Assembly: GCA_026709935.1 (NCBI GenBank)
Contig: JAPOSC010000055.1
Span: 16,739-80,738, forward strand
Source: Thiotrichales bacterium
GTDB lineage: Bacteria; Pseudomonadota; Gammaproteobacteria; HK1
Reading direction: 5' to 3'
DNA: 64,000 bases
Shown: piece after piece, positions 25,648-33,677 of the stretch
Layout: each line of letters opens with the position of its first letter
Position numbering within the stretch: the first letter of the stretch is position 1
The notes under the pieces: model-generated
What the model saw: only the letters and a program-made list of their open reading frames with translations
The model's database searches: none
Told to the model about the DNA's origin: nothing
Translations under genes and position numbers: made by a program

Positions 25648-26886
25648 TCAGGCGGCGGCCGCGTACGGTTTCTCCGGATCGGACGGTCTGCGGTTCATCC
25701 ACCGGCCCCACTCATCGTAGAAGTGACGCATGCCGATTTCGTCGTGGATGGTGTTGTTCTCGTGGCGGCCGTGCAGGATGCGTCGCGGCTCGGCGTGCTC
25801 GTTCATTGCAGCCTGCTGGGTGGTCACCGCGAGCAGATCCTCGTGCAGGTTGCGGCCGAACGGACCCCAGATGCTGTTGTGGTGCCGGACCCGGGACATC
25901 CGCTCCTCGGGCGTGTCGCTCTTCAACCCCAGCCCCCGGAATTCGATGAGCACGCGGTCCGGGGCCAGCGGAGTCATGATGTCGCAACGCAACGCCGACC
26001 CCCGAAGGTTGAAATTGACCCCGGGGAACATGTCAATCATGTACCAGTGATTCGGCGGCAGGCCGGGGAAGGAGAGCGATTCGCGCGACTCGAAGCCCTC
26101 GTATTTGTCGTACTGCACCTCGAACGAACCCACGGTGACGTGGCCATTCTCGAACCCGGTGTTCTGTCGCGCGAAGTAAGCGTCGTTGAAGCCGGTGATG
26201 CGGTTATGGTAGTGCAGATAGTCGTGGTAAAACTCCGAGTTGGTGTCGTGCCACAGCTTGTAATTGGCGTGGATGATCGCCTTGTGGTAATGGAAGACTT
26301 CGAGTGGCTCGGCATCCACGTGTTTCTGCAGGCAGTCGAAGCAGCCGGCGCCCCATTCCTCGACCGTCTTGCCGATCGCGTCGTCGAGGGTGACCCACAC
26401 GAAACCGCCGAAGTGGACCTCGCACCGCAGGCGTCGCAGCCCGAGGTCGTTGCGCGAGAGCCGGTTCTGATAGCCCTCCTTCTCGCGCGAAATGTGCGTG
26501 CAGTTGCCCTTCATGTCGAACTGCCAGCCGTGGTACATGCAGGTCATGTGTCTCGGAGCACCGGATGCAGTACCGTTCCGGAAGCTGCCCGAAGGGCGGT
26601 TCTCGATGGTGTTGCCCCGGTGCGGACACACGTTGAGGAACGCACGGACCTGGTTGTCCGATCCGCGGGCCACAATGATCGGCTCCCTGGCGATGGTGGT
26701 GGTGCGGAAGTCGTAGGGCTCCGGAATCTCCGACTCGTGGCACGCCACGATCCAGCTCTTCTTCCAGATTTTTGCGAGTTCTTCCTCGAAGATTGCCCGG
26801 TCGGAGTAGATCCGGCTGTCGATGTACTCGCCTTCCCGGAGTTCGCCGGGCACCTCGTTCCAACGTTTGTGATTTCTGGCTGGCAT
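25648..26886 (-). CDS. Rieske oxygenase large subunit, methanesulfonate monooxygenase (MsmA) type
   Basis: 412 aa from the ATG at 26886 (GAGGA box). The Rieske ligands Cys87, His89, Cys116 and His119 give C-x-H-x26-C-x2-H; ordinary members have 15-17 residues, and 26 is the published hallmark of methanesulfonate monooxygenase MsmA. The mononuclear iron region is NYKLWHDTNSEFYHDYLHYH (residues 208-227), with Glu218 where Asp usually bridges the two iron centres. Known reaction of the family: methanesulfonate + O2 + NADH to formaldehyde + sulfite. Followed by small subunit, ferredoxin and reductase in the msmABCD order. The AT-richer 250 nt upstream probably holds its promoter. Substrate assigned by motif and context, so a related short-chain sulfonate is possible. 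Confidence 0.85.
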   Translation of the reverse strand: MPARNHKRWNEVPGELREGEYIDSRIYSDRAIFEEELAKIWKKSWIVACHESEIPEPYDFRTTTIAREPIIVARGSDNQVRAFLNVCPHRGNTIENRPSGSFRNGTASGAPRHMTCMYHGWQFDMKGNCTHISREKEGYQNRLSRNDLGLRRLRCEVHFGGFVWVTLDDAIGKTVEEWGAGCFDCLQKHVDAEPLEVFHYHKAIIHANYKLWHDTNSEFYHDYLHYHNRITGFNDAYFARQNTGFENGHVTVGSFEVQYDKYEGFESRESLSFPGLPPNHWYMIDMFPGVNFNLRGSALRCDIMTPLAPDRVLIEFRGLGLKSDTPEERMSRVRHHNSIWGPFGRNLHEDLLAVTTQQAAMNEHAEPRRILHGRHENNTIHDEIGMRHFYDEWGRWMNRRPSDPEKPYAAAA

Positions 26887-27140
26887 TGAGCGAATCCTCG
26901 GTGCTTGCTCCGGTCTCATACCCGCATACCGTCCATGCGGGCTCGGAGCTATCTTCGTTGACCCGAGTTTGCGGGCGCCGGTGCCCGGCAAACCGTTCGC
27001 GATTGACGATATGAAAAACCAACGCGCGAGATTTGTAAATTGCGTCAAGCAAATAGACTGATTGCTCCCATCGATGAATGCGCCCCTGTCATGCAGTGCG
27101 TCGAGCAGACCTCCGGTTCCTTGCGTCGGTTCGACGCGGA

Positions 27141-28055
27141 TTACTTCGATCCTTCGCGGCGCCGCCTCTCGATCTCCTCGAGTTTCGAATCCCAGTTCAT
27201 CGCTCTGGCGAACGTCTCGAGTTCGGCCTCGTCCATGAACACCGAGTGCTCCCGGCCCGGATAGACGTTCCTCTTGACATCGTCGCGATAGCGGGTAAAC
27301 ACGTCTTCAATGATCGGGATGAAGTCGGTGTAGATCTTTGAATGACGCGGCGTGTGCTCCGGGTAGAGATGCATGAGGTCGGAGGTAATGATGTGCACGC
27401 CGTGCCCGCCCTGACCGCCGCCGAGGCTGATGACCGGGACCGGGAGGGTTTGAGCGAGATACTCGGTCACCTCCTGGGTGGTGACCTCCGTCATGATGGA
27501 GAAGCACCCCGCCTCGACGAACGCTATCGCGTCGTCCACGAGCTCCCGGGCCCGATCCGCGGTCTTGCCCTGGGCGAAGAATCCACCGAGTTGGGCGATG
27601 CGCATGGGAGTGATGCCGATGTGTCCCTGTACCGGGACTCCCGCCCTGACGATCGCCTCGATGTTCTTCGCGTGGTGCCGATTGCCCTCGCACTTCATCA
27701 CTTCGGCATTCGCCTCGTGAACGAAGCGCCCCGCGTTCTCCACCGCTTGCTCGGCTGACGTGTGGAAGCTCCAGTACGGCATATCGACCATGCGCAGCCC
27801 GTACTGCGAGCCGCGATCAATGGCCTTGGCCATCATCATCACCTCGTCGAAGGTCACGGTGACGGTGCTCTGGTGTCCGAACAGGATCATGCCGCCGGTA
27901 TCCGACACGCACAGGATGTCGATCCCGAGCTCGTCGGCGATGACGGCGCTGCGGTAGTCGTAGATAGCCATCTGCACGATCTGCTCGCCTTGGCGCATCT
28001 TGCGCATCAGGGTGCGTAGCGTGAGCTTGCGCCGCCTCTTCGGTGTCTCTGCCAT
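27141..28055 (-). CDS. PanB-like enzyme (ketopantoate hydroxymethyltransferase family) in the sulfonate island
   Basis: 304 aa from the ATG at 28055 (AAGGGAG box). PanB transfers a one-carbon unit from methylene-THF to a 2-oxo acid. All catalytic positions can be matched: Asp52-Thr53 (Ser in most PanB), Asp91 in VDMPY, Lys121 and Glu123 in MKCEGN, His145 in GHIGITP, and the base Glu190 in SIMTEVT; the end keeps NVYPGREHS. It is about 40 aa longer than usual PanB and otherwise divergent. No panC or panD is nearby; instead it sits between a methanesulfonate-type oxygenase and a sulfonate-type importer, so it may act on the C1 or 2-oxo acid product of sulfonate breakdown rather than in pantothenate synthesis. 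That is inference. Confidence 0.75.
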   Translation of the reverse strand: MAETPKRRRKLTLRTLMRKMRQGEQIVQMAIYDYRSAVIADELGIDILCVSDTGGMILFGHQSTVTVTFDEVMMMAKAIDRGSQYGLRMVDMPYWSFHTSAEQAVENAGRFVHEANAEVMKCEGNRHHAKNIEAIVRAGVPVQGHIGITPMRIAQLGGFFAQGKTADRARELVDDAIAFVEAGCFSIMTEVTTQEVTEYLAQTLPVPVISLGGGQGGHGVHIITSDLMHLYPEHTPRHSKIYTDFIPIIEDVFTRYRDDVKRNVYPGREHSVFMDEAELETFARAMNWDSKLEEIERRRREGSK

Positions 28056-28232
28056 CGACTGGAGTCTCCCTTGTCCTTTTTTCGTCGCACGGTTCGCTGG
28101 GCGCCGACTGCAATTCGTATCCGATGGTAGGGTGCACGCCGTGGCAGTGTCCAAGAGATTTCGATTATCGAGTGATAGGCACAACCCGGTACGGAACGAT
28201 GCGCAAGTTTTGTGGATCGATAGCCGGAACCA

Positions 28233-28246
28233 ATCAATCCATTGAT
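28233..28246. promoter_or_regulatory. Palindrome ATCAAT-CC-ATTGAT in the divergent control region
   Basis: Perfect 6-bp inverted repeat about 180 nt from the PanB-like start and 200 nt from the importer start, within a 392-nt AT-richer divergent intergenic region. Candidate operator. Confidence 0.4.
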
Positions 28247-28361
28247 CGGAGAGAATTTACAAATCAACGGAATTCGGCTCCGATCAAAAGCCGCGAGAAT
28301 CCGTGATGATGCGGTTCCCTGCGAAGAGGAGGGTGTATCTGCAAATCAGCACCAGACGATA

Positions 28362-28398
28362 TTTCTCGGAGTTGGTGCGCGAGAAACGGAATTTCTCG
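28362..28398. promoter_or_regulatory. Triple half-site TTTCTCG-N11-CGAGAAA-N5-TTTCTCG upstream of the importer operon
   Basis: Three exact copies of one 7-mer (28362-28368, 28380-28386 inverted, 28392-28398) within 37 bp, 50-86 nt upstream of the binding-protein start. Alternating orientation of equal half-sites is what a dimeric regulator site looks like; the position fits transcriptional control of the importer. No regulator gene is directly adjacent. Confidence 0.5.
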
Positions 28399-28447
28399 TA
28401 ATGGTTGCGCGACCGATAACTACACCAAGTCACAAGGGAGAGACCCG

Positions 28448-29584
28448 ATGTCTGATCGAACAAGCGTGAAGCAGCGCGCGGCAGCGGTAGCAGTGGGGGC
28501 CGTGCTTGCAGCGACGATGGTGACGCAGAGCGCGTCCGCCCGCGTCGACTTCGGCCAGGAAGGCGAGGCGGTGAATCTGGTCATCGGCTACCAGCCGTAC
28601 TACACCGAATCCTGGTCCGGGGTCGTGAACAACGGAAAGGGTTTCTGGAAGCACTACCTGCCCGACGGTTCGACCGCCACCTTCGAAATCGGCCTGCAGG
28701 GGTCGGTGATCGTGAACGCGATGACCGGAGAAAAGCAGCACATTGGATACATGGGTGACATGCCGGCGATCGCGTCCACGTTCCGCAACATCAAGGAACG
28801 CGGTGGCACGGACATCCGGATCGTCTCGGTGCTCGGCACATCGAAGCAGCAGTGCAATATCTTCCTCGTGCGCAACGATGCGCCGGAGTTCGCCAACGGC
28901 AGAGAGGCGGTCGAGTGGATGGACGGTAAAATCACCTCCGCGCCGCATGGTGCGTGCACTGACCGCTTCGCGCGTCTCGCCTTCCAGAAGGCTGGTATCG
29001 AGCCGAAGCGTTACCTCAACCAGAATATCGAGGTCATCACCACGAACTTCCGGGCCGGCAAGCTCGACGCGGCCGCGATCTGGGAGCCGACCGCGTCGAA
29101 AATCGTCCTCGGCGGCATCGCCAGGCGCGCGGCCAGCGGCGAAGACTTCGATGCCCTCGACGGTGGATTCATGGTGATGCTGAACGATCTTATCGAGCAG
29201 CGTCCGGACGTCCATCGCGGCTGGCTGGAGGCAGAGCTCGATGCCCAGCTCTTCATGCTCGATCCGGCGAATGCGGACGAGGTCGCCTCGATGGCGGAGG
29301 CGCAGACCGAGCAGATCGACAAGGATGTGCTCAAGCATTCACTGTTCGGCGGATGGCCGGCGGAGCAGGGCGGCGGCGAGGTGAAGGTTCAGCTCGACTT
29401 CGTCGTCACCGAACGAGTGCAGGGCCTCCTCGACGACGCGACGGCGTTCCTGCACAGCCTGCCCAAGAAGCCCGCTGCCGCCGCGACGATTCGCGAGGGC
29501 GGGGTGATGGATGGCGTGGCGCGCGATGTTCTTGATGCGCGCGGCCTGTCGAGCCCGCTCGGGGTGATCAAGGCCCAGATGTAG
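28448..29584 (+). CDS. Sulfonate/nitrate/taurine-type ABC importer substrate-binding protein
   Basis: 378-aa periplasmic protein of the NrtA/SsuA-like family. Signal peptide (AAAVAVGAVLAATMVTQSASA), then the fold's landmarks LVIGYQPYYTESWSG, QGSVIVNAMTGEKQHIGYMGDMPAI, SAPHGACTDRFARLAFQKAGI and FRAGKLDAAAIWEPTASKIV. The strong AAGGGAG box fixes the start. First gene of a five-gene importer operon divergent from the PanB-like and oxygenase genes; most likely the receptor for the sulfonate oxidised by the Rieske enzyme. A hairpin follows, which may keep the binding protein in excess over the membrane parts. Confidence 0.85.
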   Translation: MSDRTSVKQRAAAVAVGAVLAATMVTQSASARVDFGQEGEAVNLVIGYQPYYTESWSGVVNNGKGFWKHYLPDGSTATFEIGLQGSVIVNAMTGEKQHIGYMGDMPAIASTFRNIKERGGTDIRIVSVLGTSKQQCNIFLVRNDAPEFANGREAVEWMDGKITSAPHGACTDRFARLAFQKAGIEPKRYLNQNIEVITTNFRAGKLDAAAIWEPTASKIVLGGIARRAASGEDFDALDGGFMVMLNDLIEQRPDVHRGWLEAELDAQLFMLDPANADEVASMAEAQTEQIDKDVLKHSLFGGWPAEQGGGEVKVQLDFVVTERVQGLLDDATAFLHSLPKKPAAAATIREGGVMDGVARDVLDARGLSSPLGVIKAQM

Positions 29585-29661
29585 CCGGACCGGATGTAAA
29601 CCGGTTGTAAGTCGCAAGCCGGGCATCCGGCTGGTCGGAGGACGGGCCGGATGCAGCGAGT

Positions 29662-29694
29662 GCGGGCGAGCCGACGACCACCCGGTTCGCCCGC
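29662..29694 (+). terminator. Intra-operon hairpin after the binding-protein gene
   Basis: GCGGGCGA (29662-29669) pairs with TCGCCCGC (29687-29694), and the stem can extend inward by GCCG/CGGT including one G-T. About 80 nt past the stop; a partial terminator or RNA-stabilising hairpin is the usual role between receptor and permease genes. Confidence 0.45.
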
Positions 29695-29754
29695 GCCCCG
29701 CGCGGGATCTGCGGTTCCCGGCGCGCCACCTTCGTCATTGAGGAACCTCATTTC

Positions 29755-30642
29755 ATGACCGGCAGTCCCGTCGAGAGCGTTTCCGGCCGGAGATCCGAAC
29801 CGCCGCGCGGGATGGCGCTGTTCGCATATCGCGCCGGCCGCATGGTGCGGACCACCGGCCCGTACCTGACGGTGCTGGGCATCGGGGCATGGCTGCTGCT
29901 GTGGTGGCTGTTCAGCGAGGTCTGGTACCTGCCCCGCTTCGAGAAGATGCCGGGTCCGGTGGCGGTGCTGTCGGACCTCTTCGCCCGCGACCCGTTCCAG
30001 GGAATCTCGATCTTCACCGACGAGTACTACGAGCACATCTGGGTGAGCTGCCGGCGGATTCTCTTCGCCTTCTGCATCGCAACCGGGGTCGGAGTGCCGC
30101 TCGGGCTGTGCATGGGGTGGTCGGTGCAGTTTCGCCACTACACTTTTCCTATCCTGGAGACCCTGCGTCCCATTCCGATCCTGGCCTGGGTGCCGCTGTC
30201 CATCCTGATGTTCAGGGGATTCGAGGCGCCGGTCATCTTCCTCGCGACCCTCGCGTCACTGTTCGTGACCACGCTGAACACGATGCTCGGCGTCCAGTCC
30301 ATCGACGAATCGTACTTCCGGGCCGCCGGCTGCCTCGGGTCCAACCGGTGGCAGATCTTCCGCCATGTCGTGGTACCCGGTGCGCTGCCGTTCATCTTCA
30401 CCGGCTTGCAGATCAGCATCGGGGTCGCGTGGTTCTCCCTGGTCGCGGCGGAGATGGTGTCGGGGGACTGGGGGCTCGGCTACCTCATCGTCGACGCCTA
30501 CATGAACAACGTGACGGTGCCGATGGTCATCGGCATGATCACCCTCGGTTTTGTCGGCTGGGGCACGTCGGTCCTGGTGCGCATCGCGGGCAACCGGATG
30601 ATGCAGTGGCGCACCCGGGCGCTCGCGCTGGAGGGACGCTGA
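29755..30642 (+). CDS. Sulfonate-type ABC importer permease 1
   Basis: 295-aa inner-membrane protein with about six helices, SsuC/TauC-like. The cytoplasmic coupling (EAA) loop is seen at YFRAAGCLGSNRWQIFRHVVVPGALPFIFTG, and LRPIPILAWVPLSILMF is the typical mid-protein stretch. GAGGAA box upstream. Its stop overlaps the ATPase start by one base (TGATG). Pairs with the second, different permease at 31.5 kb to form a heteromeric channel. Confidence 0.88.
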   Translation: MTGSPVESVSGRRSEPPRGMALFAYRAGRMVRTTGPYLTVLGIGAWLLLWWLFSEVWYLPRFEKMPGPVAVLSDLFARDPFQGISIFTDEYYEHIWVSCRRILFAFCIATGVGVPLGLCMGWSVQFRHYTFPILETLRPIPILAWVPLSILMFRGFEAPVIFLATLASLFVTTLNTMLGVQSIDESYFRAAGCLGSNRWQIFRHVVVPGALPFIFTGLQISIGVAWFSLVAAEMVSGDWGLGYLIVDAYMNNVTVPMVIGMITLGFVGWGTSVLVRIAGNRMMQWRTRALALEGR

Positions 30643-31493
30643 TGTCCACCGCCGAGATGTCCACCACCGCCCGTACCGGTGCGATCAGCATTCGCAACGT
30701 CACCAAGATCTACGACCCGGAGGGAGTCAACGTCCTCGCCGTGGACGATTGCTCGCTCGAGATCGGGGCCGGCGAGGTCTGCATGATCGTGGGGCCGTCG
30801 GGGTGCGGGAAGACGACGCTGCTGAACGCCATCGCGGGCTTCCACTCCCTCACTTTCGGCGAGATCCGGCTCGACGGCGAGGTGCTGTGCGACGAACGGC
30901 GGCCGCTCGCGAGCCAGGGCGCGGACCGGGTAGTGGTGTTCCAGAACGGCGCACTCTTCCCTTGGAAGACGCTGGGCGACAACGTGGCCTACGGGCCGAT
31001 GGTTCAGGGGACATTGTCGAAGGCCGAGGCGCGCGAGAAGGCGCGGCACATGCTCGCCGAGGCGGGGCTCGGTGATGTCGCCGAGAAGTACCCGGGCGAG
31101 GTGTCCTCGGGCATGGCGCGCCGGGCCGAGATTGTCCGCGCTCTCATCAACGATCCCAAGGTGCTGCTGCTCGACGAGCCCTACCGCGCGATGGACGCGC
31201 TTACCAAGTCCATCATGCACGAGGCACTGCTCGAGATGTACGACCGTACCAAGGTCACGATCTTCTTCATTACCCACGATCTGGAGGAGGCGATCTTTCT
31301 CGGAGATCGGGCGGTGGTGATGACCACCCGACCGTGTCGGGTCAAGACCATCGTGAACGTCGACATTCCCCGCCCCCGCGACTATCACCTGCTCTCTTCG
31401 GAGGAGTTCCGGGTGCTGGTCGAGGAGGCGAAGGATGCGGTGCACGAGGAAGCGCTGAAGGCGTTCGAGGCCGGCGAGCGCGAGCTCGCCTGA
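30642..31493 (+). CDS. Sulfonate-type ABC importer ATPase 1, degenerate signature motif
   Basis: 283 aa. Walker [11 protein letters not shown]-loop VVVFQNGALFPW, Walker B KVLLLDEP with catalytic Glu, and the switch His in FFITHDLEEA are intact, but the signature that is normally LSGGQ reads VSSGMARRAE. The second ATPase of the operon has the complementary defect (good signature, no switch His). In a heterodimer this leaves one complete and one degenerate ATP site. Family: SsuB/TauB/NrtD-like. Confidence 0.88.
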   Translation: MSTAEMSTTARTGAISIRNVTKIYDPEGVNVLAVDDCSLEIGAGEVCMIVGPSGCGKTTLLNAIAGFHSLTFGEIRLDGEVLCDERRPLASQGADRVVVFQNGALFPWKTLGDNVAYGPMVQGTLSKAEAREKARHMLAEAGLGDVAEKYPGEVSSGMARRAEIVRALINDPKVLLLDEPYRAMDALTKSIMHEALLEMYDRTKVTIFFITHDLEEAIFLGDRAVVMTTRPCRVKTIVNVDIPRPRDYHLLSSEEFRVLVEEAKDAVHEEALKAFEAGERELA

Positions 31494-31533
31494 GCCACCG
31501 GAACCCGGAGCGCGGCAAACCGCGGGGCAAGCG

Positions 31534-32391
31534 ATGACGGCAGTGTCGGACATGGTGCAAGGCGCGGGAGTGGTAAGAAAGCGGACCCGCCTTCAGCGCC
31601 TGAAGGACAACCGCAAGCTTTGGCGCGGCATCGCCGCCGTCGTAATCGCGCTCGTCTTCTGGGAGGTCGGCTCGCGCTGGGATCAGTGGTTCGGGTTCAC
31701 GCTGCCGTTCATCGGCCTCATTCCTCCGCCGACCGACGTGGCGGTGGCCTGGATGTCGGTGCTGCCGCAGCCCGGTTACTGGGAGAGCTGGTACCTGAGC
31801 TTCAAGCGCGTGCTGGCCGGCTTCCTCGTCGCCCAGCTCGTCGGCATCCCGCTCGGACTTGCGCTCGCGGTCAACCGGTACTTCCGCGAATTCTTCTTCC
31901 CCGTGTTCGAGATCCTGCGCCCGATCCCGCCGCTCGCGTGGGTGCCCGCGTCGCTCATCTTCTGGCCGACCAACGAGATGTCGATCGCGTTCGTCACTTT
32001 CCTCGGGGCCTTCTTTACCATCGTCATCAACGTGCTCGGCGGGGCGCGCACCATCGACATCTCGCTATTGCGCGCGGCGCAGTCGATGGGTGCGACCCAG
32101 TGGGACATGTTCTGGAAGATCGTGCTTCCGGGTACGCTGCCTTCCATCTTCACCGGCGCCGCCGTCGGCATGGGGATCACCTGGGAGGTGGTGCTCGCGG
32201 CAGAGATGATTTCGGGCGGGGGGACCCAGGGTGGTGGCGGCCTCGGCTTCTTCATCTGGAACTCCTACATGGGCGGCTCGCTGCCGCACATCGTGGTGGG
32301 CATGATCAGTATCGGGATCGCAGGCTACGTCTCCAGCAGCGCCATCCGGTGGCTCGGGGACTGGGCGATGCCGTGGCGGCGGCTCTTCTGA
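31534..32391 (+). CDS. Sulfonate-type ABC importer permease 2
   Basis: 285-aa six-helix SsuC/TauC-like permease. EAA loop at LLRAAQSMGATQWDMFWKIVLPGTLPSIFTG; LRPIPPLAWVPASLIFW and SGGGTQGGGGLGFFIWNSY are family-typical. It starts 40 nt after the first ATPase. Similar to but clearly different from permease 1, so the operon is organised as permease-ATPase twice. Confidence 0.88.
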   Translation: MTAVSDMVQGAGVVRKRTRLQRLKDNRKLWRGIAAVVIALVFWEVGSRWDQWFGFTLPFIGLIPPPTDVAVAWMSVLPQPGYWESWYLSFKRVLAGFLVAQLVGIPLGLALAVNRYFREFFFPVFEILRPIPPLAWVPASLIFWPTNEMSIAFVTFLGAFFTIVINVLGGARTIDISLLRAAQSMGATQWDMFWKIVLPGTLPSIFTGAAVGMGITWEVVLAAEMISGGGTQGGGGLGFFIWNSYMGGSLPHIVVGMISIGIAGYVSSSAIRWLGDWAMPWRRLF

Positions 32392-32562
32392 GGCGTGGAA
32401 GCGGACGATGAAGCAGCAACCGTTCATGTCAGTCGTCGGCTCCGGGTGCCTTCCGGCCCGAAAATTTCACGAATGCGCGACGCAAGCGGACGTTCGATCG
32501 GATCCACATCCGCGTCCGAATTTCGGGCTGGCTCGCGTCGAGGCAGGGCGGAGCCGAAAACG

Positions 32563-33423
32563 ATGAGCGAAATCAACGGCGCTTCCGGACGGGCTTCCGG
32601 GGCCATTGTCATGGACGGCGTGCGCAAGGGCTACGGCGAGGACTGGAGCTGGCAGCAGGTCATCGAGTCGGTGAGCCTCGATCTGCCGCCGGGACAGTTC
32701 ACCGCGGTGGTCGGTCCGTCCGGGTGTGGCAAGACCACGCTGGTCAACCTGCTGGCGGGCTTCGAGCGCGCTGACGAGGGAAGCATCGCCGTCGACGGGC
32801 GCATCGTCTCCGGCACGAGCCGGGACCGCATGGTGGTGTTCCAGGAGTCGGCGCTGATGCCCTGGCTGACGACGTACCAGAACGTCGCGTTCGGGCCGAA
32901 GCTGCGCGGCGACATGCGCGGCGCGGCGCTCGACCGCGAGATCGACAGGCTGCTCAACAAGGTCGGCCTCGCGGAGTTCAAGGACAAGTTCCCGTTGCAG
33001 CTCTCCGGCGGTATGCAGCGCCGGGCGGAGCTTGCGCGGGCCATGATCAACAGCCCGTCCATCATGATCATGGACGAGCCGTTTCGCGGCCTCGACGCGA
33101 TGACCCGCGAGCTGATGCAGGAGTTTCTCCTCCGGCTCTTCGAGGAGACCGGGCGTACCCACTTCTTCGTCACCTCCGAGATCGAGGAAGCCATCTTCCT
33201 CGCGGATCGGCTCGTGGTGCTCTCCAACCGGCCGGTGACCGTGCGCACGGTCATCGACATCGAGCTCCCGAGGCCGCGCGAGTTCCACCTGCTGAGCACT
33301 CCGGAGGCCTACGACTACAAGCGCGAGGCCCTGGAAATCCTCCATGAAGAGGCGATGAAGAGCTTCGGGGGCGGCGGCTCGGTGCAGAACGAACTCGTGG
33401 AGGCGATTGCCCGCCGCGGTTGA
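32563..33423 (+). CDS. Sulfonate-type ABC importer ATPase 2, switch histidine missing
   Basis: 286 aa from the ATG at 32563. Walker [11 protein letters not shown]-loop MVVFQESALMPW, signature LSGGMQRRAELARAM and Walker B SIMIMDEPFRGLDAM are good, but the H-loop reads FFVTSEIEEA, with Ser instead of His. Together with ATPase 1 (poor signature, good His) this predicts a functionally asymmetric pair. The 170-nt gap upstream contains a weak match to the interspersed repeat (near 32457) and no other gene. Last ATPase of the importer operon. Confidence 0.88.
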   Translation: MSEINGASGRASGAIVMDGVRKGYGEDWSWQQVIESVSLDLPPGQFTAVVGPSGCGKTTLVNLLAGFERADEGSIAVDGRIVSGTSRDRMVVFQESALMPWLTTYQNVAFGPKLRGDMRGAALDREIDRLLNKVGLAEFKDKFPLQLSGGMQRRAELARAMINSPSIMIMDEPFRGLDAMTRELMQEFLLRLFEETGRTHFFVTSEIEEAIFLADRLVVLSNRPVTVRTVIDIELPRPREFHLLSTPEAYDYKREALEILHEEAMKSFGGGGSVQNELVEAIARRG

Positions 33424-33461
33424 CCGGCCTTGCCTGTCTCGTTGCGGCGCGGGGCGAATCC

Positions 33462-33677
33462 ATGATCCTGGAGTGGCTCGGGCTGGTGACGGAGCGGCCG
33501 AACGTCATCGGGCTCGCCATCGCCGGTGCGGTGTTCGCAACCCTCGGAGCGCGGTCGGTGGCTTCTCGTCTCCGAATCGGTCCCGGTGTCGCACGATGGC
33601 TGCTGCGCTGCGGATACACTGCCATGTGGGCGAGCGTCGCGCTGTTCATCGTCGCGGGGTTTCTACCCGCGAAGTAG
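33462..33677 (+). CDS. Small two-helix membrane protein at the end of the importer operon
   Basis: 71 aa from the ATG at 33462. Two hydrophobic segments (VIGLAIAGAVFATLGARSVA and TAMWASVALFIVAGFL) separated by a basic loop (RLRIGPGVARWLLRCGY). It follows ATPase 2 by 38 nt on the same strand. The C-terminal half is duplicated 237 bp downstream as a fragment. Not recognised; a small accessory membrane protein of the importer is possible. Confidence 0.6.
   Translation: MILEWLGLVTERPNVIGLAIAGAVFATLGARSVASRLRIGPGVARWLLRCGYTAMWASVALFIVAGFLPAK

Noticed and set aside
27141..28055. Ordinary pantothenate panB
   Set aside because: No panC/panD nearby, divergent and longer; kept as PanB-like because the location argues for another role.
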